A stretch of DNA of 42,489 bases, taken from the NCBI GenBank assembly GCA_947451385.1, contig CANFYZ010000026.1:1-42489 (forward strand), in the 5' to 3' direction. The translations under genes were made by a program, and so were the position numbers. A model generated the notes under the pieces. The model saw only the letters and a list, made by a program, of their open reading frames with translations. It was not told where the DNA came from and ran no database searches. Source of the DNA: Comamonadaceae bacterium. Its GTDB lineage: Bacteria; Pseudomonadota; Gammaproteobacteria; Burkholderiales; Burkholderiaceae_C. Shown in pieces: positions 1 through 10,983 of the stretch (the first letter of the stretch is position 1; each line of letters starts with the position of its first letter).

Positions 1-1104
1 TACGCCGGCGCCTGCGACAAATTGCACGGCGAGACCCTGCCCTACCAAAACGGCTACAGCGTGCTCACCTGGCGCGAGCCGCATGGCGTCACCGGCCATG
101 TGATTCCCTGGAATTACCCGATGCAAATTTTCGGCCGCAGCGTGGGTGGCGCCTTGGCGGCGGGCAATGCCTGCGTGGTCAAGCCCGCCGAAGACGCTTG
201 CCTGAGCCTGATCCGCGTGGCCCAGCTGGCCGCTGAAGTGGGGTTCCCGGCCGGGGCCATCAACATCGTGACGGGCTACGGCCACGAAGTGGGCGACGCG
301 CTGGCGCGCCACCCCGGCATTGACCACATCAGCTTCACCGGCAGCCCGCGCGTCGGCACCTTGATTCAGCAAGTGGCCGCCGAGCGCCACTGCCCAGTGA
401 CCCTGGAATTGGGCGGCAAAAGCCCGCAAATCATTTTTGCCGACGCCGATCTGGACGCGGCCCTGCCGGTGGTGGTCAACGCCATCGTGCAAAACGCGGG
501 GCAGACCTGCAGCGCGGGCTCGCGGGTGCTGATTCAACAATCGATTTACGAGCCGCTGTTGCAGCGCCTGGGCCAGGCGTTCAGCCAATTGCAAGTCGGT
601 TCGGCCGAAATGAACCTGGACCTGGGACCGCTGATTCGCGCCAGCCAACTCGAACGCGTGGCGGGTTTTCTGGACCAAGCCCGCGCCGACGGCATCGCCA
701 CCGTGGCACAAGGCCAAGTGGCGGCCGGTGTGCCTTCAGGCGGTTACTACCAAGCCCCCGTGCTGCTGCGTGATGTGCCGATGCAGCACCGCCTGGCGCA
801 AGAAGAAGTCTTCGGCCCGGTGCTCTCGGCCATGGCTTTTGCAGACGAAGACCAGGCCGTCGCCTTGGCCAACGCCACCGACTTTGGTTTGGTGGCCGGC
901 GTGTGGACGCGCGATGGCGGCCGCCAGTTCCGCATGGCGCGCCGGGTGCGCAGCGGGCAGGTGTTCATCAACAACTACGGCGCAGGCGGCGGCGTGGAGC
1001 TGCCTTTTGGCGGCGTCAAGTCGTCTGGCTACGGCCGCGAAAAAGGTTTCGAAGCCCTGCTGGGTTTCACCACACTGAAAACCGTGGCGATTCACCACGG
1101 CTAA
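1..1104 (+). CDS. NAD(P)-dependent aldehyde dehydrogenase, 5' end cut by window
   Basis: Oxidises an aldehyde to its acid with NAD(P)+; the substrate cannot be read from the sequence. The reading frame is open from base 1, so the true start lies upstream; the first in-frame start-like codon (TTG at 22) is internal. Visible ALDH-family motifs in order are the FTGS nucleotide-binding turn, the ELGGKSP block with the general-base Glu, the GQTCSAGSR block with the catalytic Cys, and the EEVFGPVL segment near the C-terminus. About 367 residues are present of a family length near 480-490, so roughly a quarter is missing. An SDR dehydrogenase starts 18 bases downstream with its own Shine-Dalgarno, so the two probably form one catabolic operon. 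Family assignment is firm; the substrate is unknown. Confidence 0.95.
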   Translation, partial: YAGACDKLHGETLPYQNGYSVLTWREPHGVTGHVIPWNYPMQIFGRSVGGALAAGNACVVKPAEDACLSLIRVAQLAAEVGFPAGAINIVTGYGHEVGDALARHPGIDHISFTGSPRVGTLIQQVAAERHCPVTLELGGKSPQIIFADADLDAALPVVVNAIVQNAGQTCSAGSRVLIQQSIYEPLLQRLGQAFSQLQVGSAEMNLDLGPLIRASQLERVAGFLDQARADGIATVAQGQVAAGVPSGGYYQAPVLLRDVPMQHRLAQEEVFGPVLSAMAFADEDQAVALANATDFGLVAGVWTRDGGRQFRMARRVRSGQVFINNYGAGGGVELPFGGVKSSGYGREKGFEALLGFTTLKTVAIHHG

Positions 1105-1122
1105 AACATCACAGGAGTTTGT

Positions 1123-1884
1123 ATGCGCGTACACAACAAAGTCATCATCGTCACTGGCTCGGGCGGCGGCATCGGCGAAGGCATCGCCAAACGTTTGGCC
1201 GCCGAAGGGGCGCACATCATCGTCAACGACATCCAGCACGCCCAGGGTGAACAAGTGGCGGCCGACATCCGGGCCGCAGGCGGCCAAGCGGTGTTTGTCG
1301 CGGCCGACGTCACCCAAAGCGCCCAGGTCAAAGCGCTGGTGCAGGCGGCGGTTCAGCATTTCGGGCGCTTGGACGTGATGGTCAACAACGCCGGTTGGAC
1401 GCACCGCAATCGCCCGGCCCTGGAGGTGCCCGAAGACGAGTTCGACCGCTGCTATGCCGTCAACATGAAAAGTATTTACCTGTCCACGCTCCACGCCACC
1501 CCAGTCTTCAAAGGTTTGGGCGGCGGCAGTTTCATCAACATCGCGTCCACTGCCGGTGTGCGCCCTCGCCCAGGCCTGACTTGGTACAACGGCTCCAAAG
1601 GCGCGGTCATCACCACCAGCAAATCACTGGCGGCCGAACTCGGACCCGACAACATCCGCGTGAACTGCATCAACCCGGTCTTTAACCCCGATACCGGTTT
1701 GTCGGCCGAATTCGCGGGTGGCCCGGTCGACGATGCACGGCGCGCCAAGTTTTTGGCCACCATTCCGCTGGGGCGTTTTTCAACCGCCTTGGACGTGGCC
1801 AACGCCGCGCTGTACCTGGCCAGCGACGAAGCGGCCTTCATCAGCGGCGTGTGTATCGAGGTCGACGGCGCACGCTGCGTGTAA
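1123..1884 (+). CDS. SDR family oxidoreductase (FabG-like)
   Basis: Classical short-chain dehydrogenase/reductase of 253 residues. The N-terminal Rossmann motif TGSGGGIG (TGxxxGxG) is followed by the NNAG motif and the catalytic Y155-x3-K159 pair in WYNGSKG, preceded by the conserved Ser in INIAS. The C-terminus has the usual SDR block ending with ISG...EVDGAR. A Shine-Dalgarno (AGGAG) lies about 7 bases before the ATG. It follows the aldehyde dehydrogenase closely, so the pair probably carries out successive alcohol or ketone and aldehyde oxidations in one pathway. The sequence resembles glucose 1-dehydrogenase and 3-oxoacyl-ACP reductase-type SDRs, but substrate cannot be assigned from sequence alone. 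Confidence 0.93.
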   Translation: MRVHNKVIIVTGSGGGIGEGIAKRLAAEGAHIIVNDIQHAQGEQVAADIRAAGGQAVFVAADVTQSAQVKALVQAAVQHFGRLDVMVNNAGWTHRNRPALEVPEDEFDRCYAVNMKSIYLSTLHATPVFKGLGGGSFINIASTAGVRPRPGLTWYNGSKGAVITTSKSLAAELGPDNIRVNCINPVFNPDTGLSAEFAGGPVDDARRAKFLATIPLGRFSTALDVANAALYLASDEAAFISGVCIEVDGARCV

Positions 1885-1931
1885 TTCCCCAACCCCGGCT
1901 CGGCCTTGCGGGGCTGCGGCACAATGTCGGC

Positions 1932-3071
1932 ATGTCTGAACGAATTATTCCGGTCGTGGCCGAGCGCCACAGCTTGCCTCTGCCGCCGGTCAACTCCTCT
2001 CTGGCCCTGACGCCCGCGCAGCCCGACGGCCATGGCCGCCTGTTGCGCGATCTGCGCATCAGCGTGACCGACCGGTGCAATTTTCGCTGCAGTTATTGCA
2101 TGCCCAAAGAGGTGTTCCACAAAGACTACCCGTATTTACCGCACGGCGACTTGCTGAGCTTTGAAGAGATCACCCGCACCGCCCAAGCCTTTGTGGCCTT
2201 GGGCGTGCGCAAAATCAGATTGACCGGTGGTGAGCCCCTGCTGCGCAAAAACATCGAAGTGCTGATTGCCCAATTGGCCGCACTGCGCACCCCAGAAGGC
2301 GTGCCCCTGGACCTCACACTGACCACCAACGGCTCGCTGTTGGCGCGCAAAGCTGGCGCCTTGAAAGAGGCCGGTTTGCAGCGCATCACCGTCAGCCTGG
2401 ACGGACTGGACGACGCGGTCTTTCGGCAAATGAACGATGTGGATTTTCCGGTGGCCGAGGTGTTGAGCGGCATCGAAGCGGCGCAAGCGGCCGGTCTGAC
2501 CGGCATCAAAGTCAATATGGTGGTCAAGCGCGGCACCAACGAAGACCAGATCGTGCCCATGGCACGCCATTTCAAAGGCACTGGCGTGACCCTGCGCTTC
2601 ATCGAGTACATGGATGTGGGCGCCACCAATGGCTGGCGCATGGACGAGGTATTGCCCAGCGCCCAAGTGATTGAGCGGCTGCGCGCCGAGTTCCCCTTGG
2701 TGGCTTTGGCCTCTTCGGCACCCGGCGAAACCGCGCAGCGTTGGGGTTATGCCGATGCGCAAGGCGCGTGGGACGCCAGCCAGGGCGAGGTCGGCGTGAT
2801 CAGCAGCGTGACCCAGGCGTTTTGTGGCGATTGCAACCGCGCTCGCCTGTCCACCGAAGGGCAGTTGTATTTGTGCCTGTTTGCCTCACAAGGCTACGAC
2901 CTGCGCTCACTGATTCGCGGCTCCCTGAGCGACACCGAGCTGCGCCAGCAGATCGCCGCCATCTGGCGCGCGCGCCAAGACCGTTACTCCGAGCTGCGCA
3001 GCCAATTGCCACCGGACAGCGCAACATCCCCGGCCCGCAAGCGGGTCGAAATGAGCTACATCGGCGGTTGA
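1932..3071 (+). CDS. moaA: GTP 3',8-cyclase MoaA (molybdenum cofactor)
   Basis: Radical SAM enzyme that converts GTP to (8S)-3',8-cyclo-7,8-dihydroguanosine triphosphate, the first step of molybdenum cofactor synthesis. The 379-residue protein carries the radical SAM cluster motif C49-x3-C53-x2-C56, the SAM-binding LTGGEP motif, and the second [4Fe-4S] motif CGDC...C (C-x2-C-x13-C) near the C-terminus. It ends in Gly-Gly, the MoaA tail needed for activation by MoaA-type chemistry. I chose the ATG at 1932 because it begins at the expected N-terminus; the frame stays open upstream into the SDR gene. mobA starts two bases after the stop, so moaA-mobA-moeA is a tight operon. Confidence 0.97.
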   Translation: MSERIIPVVAERHSLPLPPVNSSLALTPAQPDGHGRLLRDLRISVTDRCNFRCSYCMPKEVFHKDYPYLPHGDLLSFEEITRTAQAFVALGVRKIRLTGGEPLLRKNIEVLIAQLAALRTPEGVPLDLTLTTNGSLLARKAGALKEAGLQRITVSLDGLDDAVFRQMNDVDFPVAEVLSGIEAAQAAGLTGIKVNMVVKRGTNEDQIVPMARHFKGTGVTLRFIEYMDVGATNGWRMDEVLPSAQVIERLRAEFPLVALASSAPGETAQRWGYADAQGAWDASQGEVGVISSVTQAFCGDCNRARLSTEGQLYLCLFASQGYDLRSLIRGSLSDTELRQQIAAIWRARQDRYSELRSQLPPDSATSPARKRVEMSYIGG

Positions 3072-3073
3072 AC

Positions 3074-3731
3074 ATGGTTACCGACACCGCCACCGATACC
3101 GCCACAGACGCCACTGAACTCCATGGGCCAGCCGTCACCGGCTTGATCTTGGCCGGTGGCCGAGGCTCGCGCATGGGCGGCACTGACAAGGGGCTGCAAA
3201 ATTTTCGCGGCCTCCCTCTGGCCTTGCAGACCTTGATGCGACTGCAAATGCAGCAAGGCCCCGCGCTGGCCGAGGTCATGATCAACGCGAACCGCAACTT
3301 GTCTGCCTACGAGTCCTTTGGTGTCCCGGTGTGGCCAGACAGCTTGGACGGCTACGCAGGCCCTTTGGCCGGCTTCATGACCGGACTGGAGCGCTGCGAA
3401 ACACCGCTGTTGCTGACCGTGCCCTGCGACACGCCCCTTTTTCCGCTGGACCTGCTGCAACGCTTGCAGCAAGCCCTGCTGCGCGAGCAGGCCGACTTGG
3501 CCATGGCCGCAGCCCTGGAAGAGGACGGTCAGCTGCGCACCCAGCCGGTGTTTTGCCTGATGCGGGTCGAACTGCTGGAAAGCCTGGTCGCGTTCACGCA
3601 GAAAGGCGGGCGCAAAATCGACGCCTGGACGGCACAACACCACACCGTCGTGGTGCCCTTCAATACGGCCACGGACGCGCCTCGCGCTTTTTTCAACGCC
3701 AACACCGCAGCGCAATTGCAGAGCTTGGAAA

Positions 3732-3739
<8 letters not shown>
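3074..3739 (+). CDS. mobA: Molybdenum cofactor guanylyltransferase MobA
   Basis: Transfers GMP from GTP to Mo-molybdopterin, giving the guanine-dinucleotide form used by DMSO-reductase-family enzymes. The 221-residue protein has the signature [17 protein letters not shown] close to the N-terminus (G-rich loop plus the D-K-G triad that binds GTP), and the PCDTPLFP motif that contains the catalytic aspartate. About 20 residues of threonine/aspartate-rich leader precede the domain. The start is two bases after moaA, and the stop overlaps the moeA start by 8 bases, which indicates translational coupling. Confidence 0.95.
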
Positions 3740-5042
<1,303 letters not shown>

Positions 5043-5059
5043 AGTTTGAAGGGCGATTT

Positions 5060-5512
5060 TTATCCGCCCTGCGCCAGGGCTTTGGACACCCCTTCGTTGG
5101 CCAACGCGTCGGCGCGCTCATTGCCCGGATCGCCGGCGTGGCCTTTGACCCAGCGCCATTCGATCACATGCGCCGACCCGCTGACCGCTTGGTCCAGTTG
5201 CTGCCACAAATCCACGTTTTTGACCGGTTGTTTGGCCGCGGTGCGCCAGCCCTTGGCCTTCCAACCGTGAATCCACTCGGTGATGCCTTTGCGCACATAT
5301 TCGCTGTCCAGGTACAGCACGATATGGCAGGGCCGCTTGAGTGCAGCCAAGGCCTGAATCACCGCCATTAGCTCCATGCGGTTGTTGGTGGTGCCCAGCT
5401 CGCCGCCGCACAACTCGCGCACATGACGACCCGACTTCATCAACACGCCCCAACCGCCAGGGCCGGGGTTGCCTTTGCAGGCGCCATCGGTATGTATTTC
5501 AACGTGGTCCAA
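5060..5512 (-). CDS. rnhA: Ribonuclease HI
   Basis: Cleaves the RNA strand of RNA-DNA hybrids. The catalytic carboxylates are visible in order: Asp in [14 protein letters not shown], Glu in NNRMELMAV, Asp in LDSEYV, and the late Asp in NERADALA. I place the start at the TTG at 5512, which begins M-D-H-V-E-I and matches the length of known RNase HI (150 residues against 155 in E. coli); an AGGAAA Shine-Dalgarno lies 8 bases upstream. A longer frame opens to 5596 but its extra residues look like methyltransferase gene read in another frame. The gene overlaps the end of that upstream methyltransferase by 14 bases, so the two are co-transcribed. Confidence 0.92.
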   Translation of the reverse strand: MDHVEIHTDGACKGNPGPGGWGVLMKSGRHVRELCGGELGTTNNRMELMAVIQALAALKRPCHIVLYLDSEYVRKGITEWIHGWKAKGWRTAAKQPVKNVDLWQQLDQAVSGSAHVIEWRWVKGHAGDPGNERADALANEGVSKALAQGG

Positions 5513-6386
5513 GAGATGACTTTCCTGAGGCTTGCGCCGAGATTTCAGATGAGGGCTGCACCGCATGCTGGCGTTGCGCGGCAGGCAGAGCGGCACCCAC
5601 TTTACGCGGGGCTTTTTTCCAGGCGGCGCCCAGCATGCGGCCCGCCGGCACCCGCTTCACCGCCACCACCACATAGGCTCCGCCCAAGATCGGCCACCAC
5701 CTTGCGCCCCAACGGTCCAACCACGCCATGCGTGTGAGCCAACCGGTGTTTTGCACCGCCGGTCGCCAACAACCGAAGCGGCTGACCTGCACTTCAAAGC
5801 CCAGCAAGCGCAACCAATCTCGCAAACGCCAATAACCAATCAACGCGCCCACGCCAGCGTGTCCGCTGTCGCGCCAGCCCAGACGGCGGTACACAGCTTG
5901 GCGGCGCTGGTGCCAGCCCCATAAACTGGCCGGATTCAAACCGGTGATCAGCACATGCCCCTCGGGCACCAGCACGCGCTCCACCTCGCGCAATGTCGCA
6001 TGCGGGTCGGCCGACAATTCCAGCGTGTGCGGCATGACCACCAGATCCAGGCTGCCCGCCTCAAACGGCAAAGCAGCCCCCTCGGCCACCAGGTCACAGG
6101 CGGCCATGGGGGCTGGGGCGGGGGCAGGGTCAGGGCCAGCGTCAGGCTCGGACCAGGTACGCACGTACCAACGGTGGGGCATGCGATTGGCCTGCAGGCC
6201 CTGCAGTTCAGGCGCATCGAGTTGCACCGCGTGATAACCGAACACGTCCACCACCGCCGCGTCCAGCTGCGCTTGCTCCCAGTCGCGCAGGTAGCGACCC
6301 CAGGGCGTCGTCAGCCATTGGTGCCAGGCCTGCGCCACTTGAAAAGCGTGACTTGCAACGGGGGTTTCTATAATGGGATCGCTCAT
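5499..6386 (-). CDS. Class I SAM-dependent methyltransferase (type-11 domain)
   Basis: A 295-residue protein with a methyltransferase type-11-like fold. The acidic/nucleotide-binding region is followed by [20 protein letters not shown] (motif II region) and then by [19 protein letters not shown] (post-motif III). The canonical GxGxG loop is not obvious; the expected position holds a proline/alanine-rich linker, so SAM binding may be unusual. Betaproteobacterial relatives commonly sit next to rnhA and gloB, as here. The start at 6386 gives MSDPIIETP and shares bases with the oppositely oriented gloB start. The C-terminal 50 residues are basic and probably disordered. Substrate unknown. Confidence 0.82.
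   Translation of the reverse strand: MSDPIIETPVASHAFQVAQAWHQWLTTPWGRYLRDWEQAQLDAAVVDVFGYHAVQLDAPELQGLQANRMPHRWYVRTWSEPDAGPDPAPAPAPMAACDLVAEGAALPFEAGSLDLVVMPHTLELSADPHATLREVERVLVPEGHVLITGLNPASLWGWHQRRQAVYRRLGWRDSGHAGVGALIGYWRLRDWLRLLGFEVQVSRFGCWRPAVQNTGWLTRMAWLDRWGARWWPILGGAYVVVAVKRVPAGRMLGAAWKKAPRKVGAALPAAQRQHAVQPSSEISAQASGKSSLGPR
6369..6374 (+). promoter_or_regulatory. Consensus -10 box (TATAAT) before gloB
   Basis: A perfect TATAAT lies 10 bases before the gloB ATG at 6385. A TTGCAA upstream is only 10 bases away, too close for a -35, and no good -35 lies at 16-18 bases. If this -10 is used, transcription would begin around 6381 and the gloB mRNA would be almost leaderless, with no room for a Shine-Dalgarno. 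The box lies inside the first codons of the divergent methyltransferase gene. Confidence 0.45.
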
Positions 6387-7155
6387 GAACCTTATTCCAC
6401 TGCCCGCTTTCTCTGACAATTACATTTGGTTGTTGCACCACCAAGGCCGGGCCCTGGTGGTGGACCCCGGCGATGCCCAACCGGTTTTGCACGCCCTGTC
6501 CAGCGCGGGCTGGGTTTTGGACACCATTTTAGTCACCCATCACCACGCCGACCATGTGGGTGGCGTGGCCGAGTTGCTGGCCGCCACCGCCGCCACCGCC
6601 TATGGCCCGGCCGCCGAAGCCCTGCCTGCTGGCGTGACCCCCGTGACGGCTGAAACCCGTGTGTCTTGGCAAGGGGTGGACTTTCAAGTTATCGACGTGC
6701 CGGGTCACACCGCCGGTCACATTGCGTATTGGGGTGAGCCGCAAGGCATGGCCCCGGTTTTGTTCTGTGGCGACACCTTGTTCTCGGGGGGTTGCGGCCG
6801 GTTGTTTGAAGGCACGGCGGCCCAAATGCTGCACTCGCTCGACGAACTCGCGCGCTTGCCCGGCCACACCCAAGTGTGTTGTGCCCATGAATACACCCTG
6901 AGTAATCTGAAATTCGCGTGCCATGTGGACCCCCACAACCCTGAATTGTTGGCTTACACCCAGCATTGCCAATCTTTGCGCGCGCAAAACCTGCCAACCC
7001 TGCCCTCCAGCCTGGCGCAGGAGCTCCAAATCAACCCGTTTCTGCGCAGCAGACAGCCCGCTGTGCGCGCCTCCGTGGCCCAGCATGCCCCAACCCCCAC
7101 GGACGATGCCGACTACTTTGCCGCCTTGCGTCAATGGAAAAACGATTACCGATGA
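6385..7155 (+). CDS. gloB: Hydroxyacylglutathione hydrolase (glyoxalase II)
   Basis: Hydrolyses S-lactoylglutathione to lactate and glutathione in methylglyoxal detoxification. The 256-residue protein begins [15 protein letters not shown], the typical GloB start, so I use the ATG at 6385 and not the in-frame ATG at 6373. The metallo-beta-lactamase metal motif THHHADHVGG (HxHxDH) is followed by the His in PGHTAGH, the Asp in FCGDTLF and the His in CCAHEYT, and the C-terminal glutathione-binding region is present. The stop overlaps the next start (ATGA), coupling it to the lytic transglycosylase gene. The start codon overlaps the divergent methyltransferase start. Confidence 0.96.
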   Translation: MNLIPLPAFSDNYIWLLHHQGRALVVDPGDAQPVLHALSSAGWVLDTILVTHHHADHVGGVAELLAATAATAYGPAAEALPAGVTPVTAETRVSWQGVDFQVIDVPGHTAGHIAYWGEPQGMAPVLFCGDTLFSGGCGRLFEGTAAQMLHSLDELARLPGHTQVCCAHEYTLSNLKFACHVDPHNPELLAYTQHCQSLRAQNLPTLPSSLAQELQINPFLRSRQPAVRASVAQHAPTPTDDADYFAALRQWKNDYR

Positions 7156-8813
7156 CCTCATACCCCTGGACCGCGCGGAACATCAGCGCCGTGTATTTAG
7201 CCGCACTGAACCGTCTCGTCCGTTTGTCGTTGCTGGCAGGGGCCTTGGTCTTGGTGGGTTGCGCCAGCACCCTCACCCAGCCCCCAACCACCGCCTCTAA
7301 CTCCTCTGACGCCTCCAACGCCAGCCCAGCCGAACAGCCCACCGCAGCCGCCGCAGCGCCCGCGTCGAGCGGCAGCGCTGCCAGTCCTAAAAAGCCGCTG
7401 CCGCCGGCTCAAGCCGCGCTGCAAGTGGCAGAAAAACCCACACCACCGGCCGATATTTGGGAGCGCATTCGCCAAGGCTTCGCCATGCCGAACTTAGAGG
7501 GCGATTTGGTCCGTGACCGCGAACAGTGGTACGCCGCGCGCCCCGACTACATGCTGCGCATGACCGAGCGCTCACGGAAATACCTGTTTTTCATTGTGGA
7601 AGAGCTGGAAAATCGCAACATGCCCACCGAACTGGCCTTGCTGCCGTTCATCGAATCGGCCTTCAACCCGCAAGCCGTCTCCTCGGCCAAAGCCGCAGGC
7701 ATGTGGCAGTTCATGCCCGCCACCGGCAAATATTTTGAATTGAAGCAAAACATTTTTCGCGACGACCGCCGCAGCGTCCAGGAGTCCACGCGGGCGGCGC
7801 TCGATTACCTGCAAAAGCTCTACGCCATGTTTGGCGACTGGCATTTGGCCCTGGCCGCCTACAACTGGGGCGAAGGCAGCGTGGGGCGGGCCTTGGCCAA
7901 AAACAAAGCCGCCGGTTTGGGCCTGAGTTACACCGACCTGAACATGCCCAACGAGACGCGCTACTACGTGCCCAAGTTGCAAGCGGTGAAAAACATCGTG
8001 AGCCAGCCCGAGGCTTTCAACACGCGGCTGCCCTTGATTCAAAACCACCCGTATTTTCAAAGCGTCAGCATCACGCGCGACATCGATGTGAATTTGGCCG
8101 CCAGACTAGCTGAGATCAGCCTGGACGACTTCAAAGCACTGAATCCGTCGATGAGCCGCCCAGTGATTTTGGCGGCGGGGACACCGAAAATTTTGTTGCC
8201 CTGGGACAACGCCGATCTGTTTCAACGCAACCTTGAAGCGCACCCGAATAACCGTTTGGCCACCTGGACCGCCTGGGTCTCACCGCAAACCATGAAAGCG
8301 CAAGAAGCCGCGCGCATCGTGGGCATGCCTGAAGATCAATTGCGCAGCCTGAACAACATCCCGCCCAAAATGCTCATCAAAGCGGGCTCTACCCTCTTGG
8401 TGCCTCGCAAAGGTGCACTCGATGCCGATGTGACGGAGCACTTGGCCGACAACGCGCAAATGGCTTTTGCACCCGAAGTGGTGCTCAAACGCATCGTGCT
8501 CAAAGCCCACAAAGGCGATACCTTGGCCACTTTTGCCAACAAGAACGGGGTCAGCGTGAGCAATCTGCTGAGCTGGAACCAGCTCGGCTCACTCAACCCG
8601 AATGCGCCACTGAAAGCCGGTCAATCCATCGCCGTGCTCATCCCGACGACCCTGGGCCGCTCTTCTGGCAAGACACTGGCGGCGAAAACGCCGACGGCCA
8701 AAACGGCCGCCACAGCCGGGCCAGCGGCGCATGGCAAAACAAGCAAAGTGGCGCAGGCGTCACAGCGCTCGGGTGCGGTGAGCTCCAAGCAGGTCAAAGT
8801 GGCGAAAAAATAA
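7152..8813 (+). CDS. mltD: Membrane-bound lytic murein transglycosylase D-like lipoprotein
   Basis: Cleaves peptidoglycan glycan strands with formation of 1,6-anhydro-muramyl ends. The 553-residue protein has a lipoprotein signal (hydrophobic run ending LVGC at residue 37 or so), an Ala/Pro-rich linker, then an SLT domain with the catalytic Glu in LPFIESAFNP followed by SSAKAAGMWQFMPATG and the AYNWGEG motif. The C-terminal part has one clear LysM module (HKGDTLATFANKNGVS...) and a degenerate LysM-like repeat before it, ending in an Ala/Lys-rich tail. Start at 7152 overlaps gloB by four bases. It converges on the next gene with a three-base gap. Confidence 0.93.
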   Translation: MTSYPWTARNISAVYLAALNRLVRLSLLAGALVLVGCASTLTQPPTTASNSSDASNASPAEQPTAAAAAPASSGSAASPKKPLPPAQAALQVAEKPTPPADIWERIRQGFAMPNLEGDLVRDREQWYAARPDYMLRMTERSRKYLFFIVEELENRNMPTELALLPFIESAFNPQAVSSAKAAGMWQFMPATGKYFELKQNIFRDDRRSVQESTRAALDYLQKLYAMFGDWHLALAAYNWGEGSVGRALAKNKAAGLGLSYTDLNMPNETRYYVPKLQAVKNIVSQPEAFNTRLPLIQNHPYFQSVSITRDIDVNLAARLAEISLDDFKALNPSMSRPVILAAGTPKILLPWDNADLFQRNLEAHPNNRLATWTAWVSPQTMKAQEAARIVGMPEDQLRSLNNIPPKMLIKAGSTLLVPRKGALDADVTEHLADNAQMAFAPEVVLKRIVLKAHKGDTLATFANKNGVSVSNLLSWNQLGSLNPNAPLKAGQSIAVLIPTTLGRSSGKTLAAKTPTAKTAATAGPAAHGKTSKVAQASQRSGAVSSKQVKVAKK

Positions 8814-8816
8814 GCC

Positions 8817-9863
8817 TCAAACCGCAAAACGCTTTTTGCTTTTTTGCACCATCTCGTTGGTGTAGGCCGCTTGCAAAGCCGCGCGATCAGCGCCCGACGG
8901 GCGTGGCGAGCCCCCCAGTCGCAGCGCTCGACTGCGCCAGGCGGTGAGCAGCAAATCCTCAGAGAAGCCACCGTCCAGCGAAAAGCTCTCACGCACCTTG
9001 TCCACCGTGCCCAAATAAAACGCACGGTCCCCCATCCAGGGGGTTGGCGGCACGCTTTTAAGCAGATCGGTGGGGCCAGCCGTCATCAGCCATTTCAAAG
9101 CCCGCACCACGCCGTCGCTGAGCCCTTGGGCCAGTTCTGGCTTGTGTTGCAGCCAGTCGTTTTTGGCAAACAAACAGGCGGCGGCACAGGCACCGCCCAT
9201 CCACAGTTGCGCGCCGTGCAGGGTGCGGGTTTCGGCCACCACGCGCACATCGCTTTTGTATTCCAGCCAGCTCATCAAGGGGTCGTTGTGGCACAGGGCA
9301 TCGACCACCCCGCTGCGCAAATTCTCCATGGCGGCACTCATGGGGCCCACCACCACAAAGGGATTTTCACGCGCCGGCAAACCGGCCTGAAGACACCACA
9401 AGCGAGCCATGGCATGCGAGGGCGAACCCCAGTCGGCAATGCCGATTTTGAAGCGACGTAAATCCGTGATCCCTTGGAACGTCGGCAATTTGCGCAGCGC
9501 GATGCCCAGGCTGATCTGCGGGGTACGGCCTTGCAGCACAAAAGCTTTGACTTTGTGGCCCTGCTCATTCAGCTCTAAAACCTGCTCAAAATCCGCGCTG
9601 ACCACATCGACGCTGCCACTCACCAAGGCCTGTTGCGCTTGCGCGTCACTGTCGAAATCGTGCCATTCGATCTGCATGCCCAGCGGCCTGAAGTAGCCCA
9701 TTTGGTCGGCCAACATCAGCGGGAAATGCGCCAGGGTGCCGCGCATGGACACGCCCAGACGTACTTTGTGCAAGTCGGTCACCGAAGCACGCGCCATCGA
9801 TGCTGCCCAGCCACTGACGGCCAGCAAGCCACTGAATTGACGACGATTCCAACGGAATTCCAC
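8817..9863 (-). CDS. ABC-type solute-binding protein (NMT1/SsuA-like), orphan
   Basis: Periplasmic binding protein of the nitrate/sulfonate/taurine/thiamine-precursor type, 348 residues, start GTG at 9863. The N-terminus WNRRQFSGLL plus a hydrophobic stretch ending ASMARA looks like a Tat signal, so it may be exported folded. The mature domain starts VRLGVSMRGTLAHFPLMLADQMGYF, which fits the SsuA/NMT1 fold (substrate binding in the first beta-alpha unit). No permease or ATPase gene adjoins it, so either the transporter is elsewhere or it is a sensory/accessory binding protein. Ligand unknown. It lies downstream of recR with a 161-base gap that shows no clear promoter or terminator. Confidence 0.82.
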   Translation of the reverse strand: MEFRWNRRQFSGLLAVSGWAASMARASVTDLHKVRLGVSMRGTLAHFPLMLADQMGYFRPLGMQIEWHDFDSDAQAQQALVSGSVDVVSADFEQVLELNEQGHKVKAFVLQGRTPQISLGIALRKLPTFQGITDLRRFKIGIADWGSPSHAMARLWCLQAGLPARENPFVVVGPMSAAMENLRSGVVDALCHNDPLMSWLEYKSDVRVVAETRTLHGAQLWMGGACAAACLFAKNDWLQHKPELAQGLSDGVVRALKWLMTAGPTDLLKSVPPTPWMGDRAFYLGTVDKVRESFSLDGGFSEDLLLTAWRSRALRLGGSPRPSGADRAALQAAYTNEMVQKSKKRFAV

Positions 9864-10024
9864 CCCGAGCCCTTTGCGCTTTCAGCCCCCATTCAGGCGA
9901 TGCATCCAGCGTAATCGGCGCAGCGCCCAGGCGCATCGGGATACATCCCAAGCGGGTTTTCACGTAATGGATTGGCACTAGGTCAGGCCCACTGCAGGGG
10001 CTGATCAGCAAGGCGCCCTGGGCT

Positions 10025-10615
10025 TCAGCGGCGGTCCACCAGGGCGTGGGCAATGGTGCCCAAATCGACATATTCCAGCTCACTGCCCGCAGGCACGCCG
10101 CGGGCCAAGCGTGTGACGCGCATGCCTTTGTTTTTCAGCATTTCGGCAATCACGTGGGCCGTGGCCTCGCCCTCGGCGGTGAAGTTGGTGGCCATGATCA
10201 CCTCTTGCACCTGCCCGTCGACGGCGCGCTGCAACAACTTGGCCAGGCCGATGTCCTTGGGGCCGATGCCGTCGAGGGGGCTGAGTTTGCCCATCAACAC
10301 AAAATACAACCCTTTGAAGCTGCCGGTGCGCTCAATCGCCGACTGATCGGCCGGGGTTTCGACCACACACAGCTTGCTGTGGTCACGCGAGGGGTCGTGG
10401 CAGGTGGCGCAGACCTCCGACTCGGTGAAGGTGTGGCACAAATTGCAATGCCGCACCCGCTCCACCGCCTCGTGCAAGGCACGGGACAACAACATGGCGG
10501 CCGCTCGATCGCGCTGCATCAGGTGAAATGCCATGCGCGCCGCCGACTTCACGCCCACGCCGGGCAAGGCCTTCAGGGCGTGGGTCAGGGCGTCGAGCGT
10601 GTGTGCGTCAGACAT
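10025..10615 (-). CDS. recR: Recombination protein RecR
   Basis: Acts with RecF/RecO to load RecA onto gapped DNA. The 196-residue protein has an N-terminal helix-hairpin-helix ([13 protein letters not shown]), a C-x2-C...C-x2-C zinc finger (CNLC...CATC), then a Toprim domain ([31 protein letters not shown]) and the Walker-like C-terminal block with [14 protein letters not shown]. It is the last gene of the dnaX-ybaB-recR operon; only three bases separate it from ybaB. Confidence 0.97.
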   Translation of the reverse strand: MSDAHTLDALTHALKALPGVGVKSAARMAFHLMQRDRAAAMLLSRALHEAVERVRHCNLCHTFTESEVCATCHDPSRDHSKLCVVETPADQSAIERTGSFKGLYFVLMGKLSPLDGIGPKDIGLAKLLQRAVDGQVQEVIMATNFTAEGEATAHVIAEMLKNKGMRVTRLARGVPAGSELEYVDLGTIAHALVDRR

Positions 10616-10618
10616 CGA

Positions 10619-10942
10619 TCAGAAAGGCAGTTTCATGCCCGGGGGCAGGCCGGCGGTCAATTTGCCCATTTTTTGTTGCGAGGTTTCTTCGGCCTGACGC
10701 ACAGCATCGTTCATGGCCGCCGCCACCAAATCTTCCAGCATGTCTTTGTCGTCGGCCAGCAGGCTGGGGTCGATGGTGACCCGTTTGACGTTGTGCTTGC
10801 AGGTCATCAACACCTTGACCAAGCCACCGCCTGAAGCGCCTTCCACATCGATGAAAGCGAGTTCGTCTTGCGCTTTTTTCAGGTTGTCTTGCATCGCTTG
10901 CGCTTGCTTCATCAAACCGGCGAGTTGTCCTTTGTTGAACAT
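10619..10942 (-). CDS. ybaB: YbaB/EbfC family nucleoid-associated protein
   Basis: Small dimeric DNA-binding protein of 107 residues, typical of the family. The N-terminus [17 protein letters not shown] and the conserved [11 protein letters not shown] and DPSLL...[10 protein letters not shown] segments match YbaB. It lies between dnaX and recR, the usual bacterial order. It probably helps organise the nucleoid or assists RecR-related repair, but its precise role is not settled in the family. Confidence 0.96.
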   Translation of the reverse strand: MFNKGQLAGLMKQAQAMQDNLKKAQDELAFIDVEGASGGGLVKVLMTCKHNVKRVTIDPSLLADDKDMLEDLVAAAMNDAVRQAEETSQQKMGKLTAGLPPGMKLPF

Positions 10943-10983
10943 GGAAGGTTTCCTTTTTGTATGGGGTCTTGGGGTCTAAAAAA

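Noticed and set aside
736..1494. 252-codon open frame on the minus strand over the aldehyde dehydrogenase/SDR junction
   Set aside because: It runs antisense to two well-supported genes, its protein is rich in His/Gly/Val/Asp without any domain, and the GC-rich third positions of the true genes explain the open frame.
6353..6374. TTGCAA/TATAAT as a full sigma-70 promoter for gloB
   Set aside because: The spacer is only 10 bases; the -35 cannot be used with this -10.
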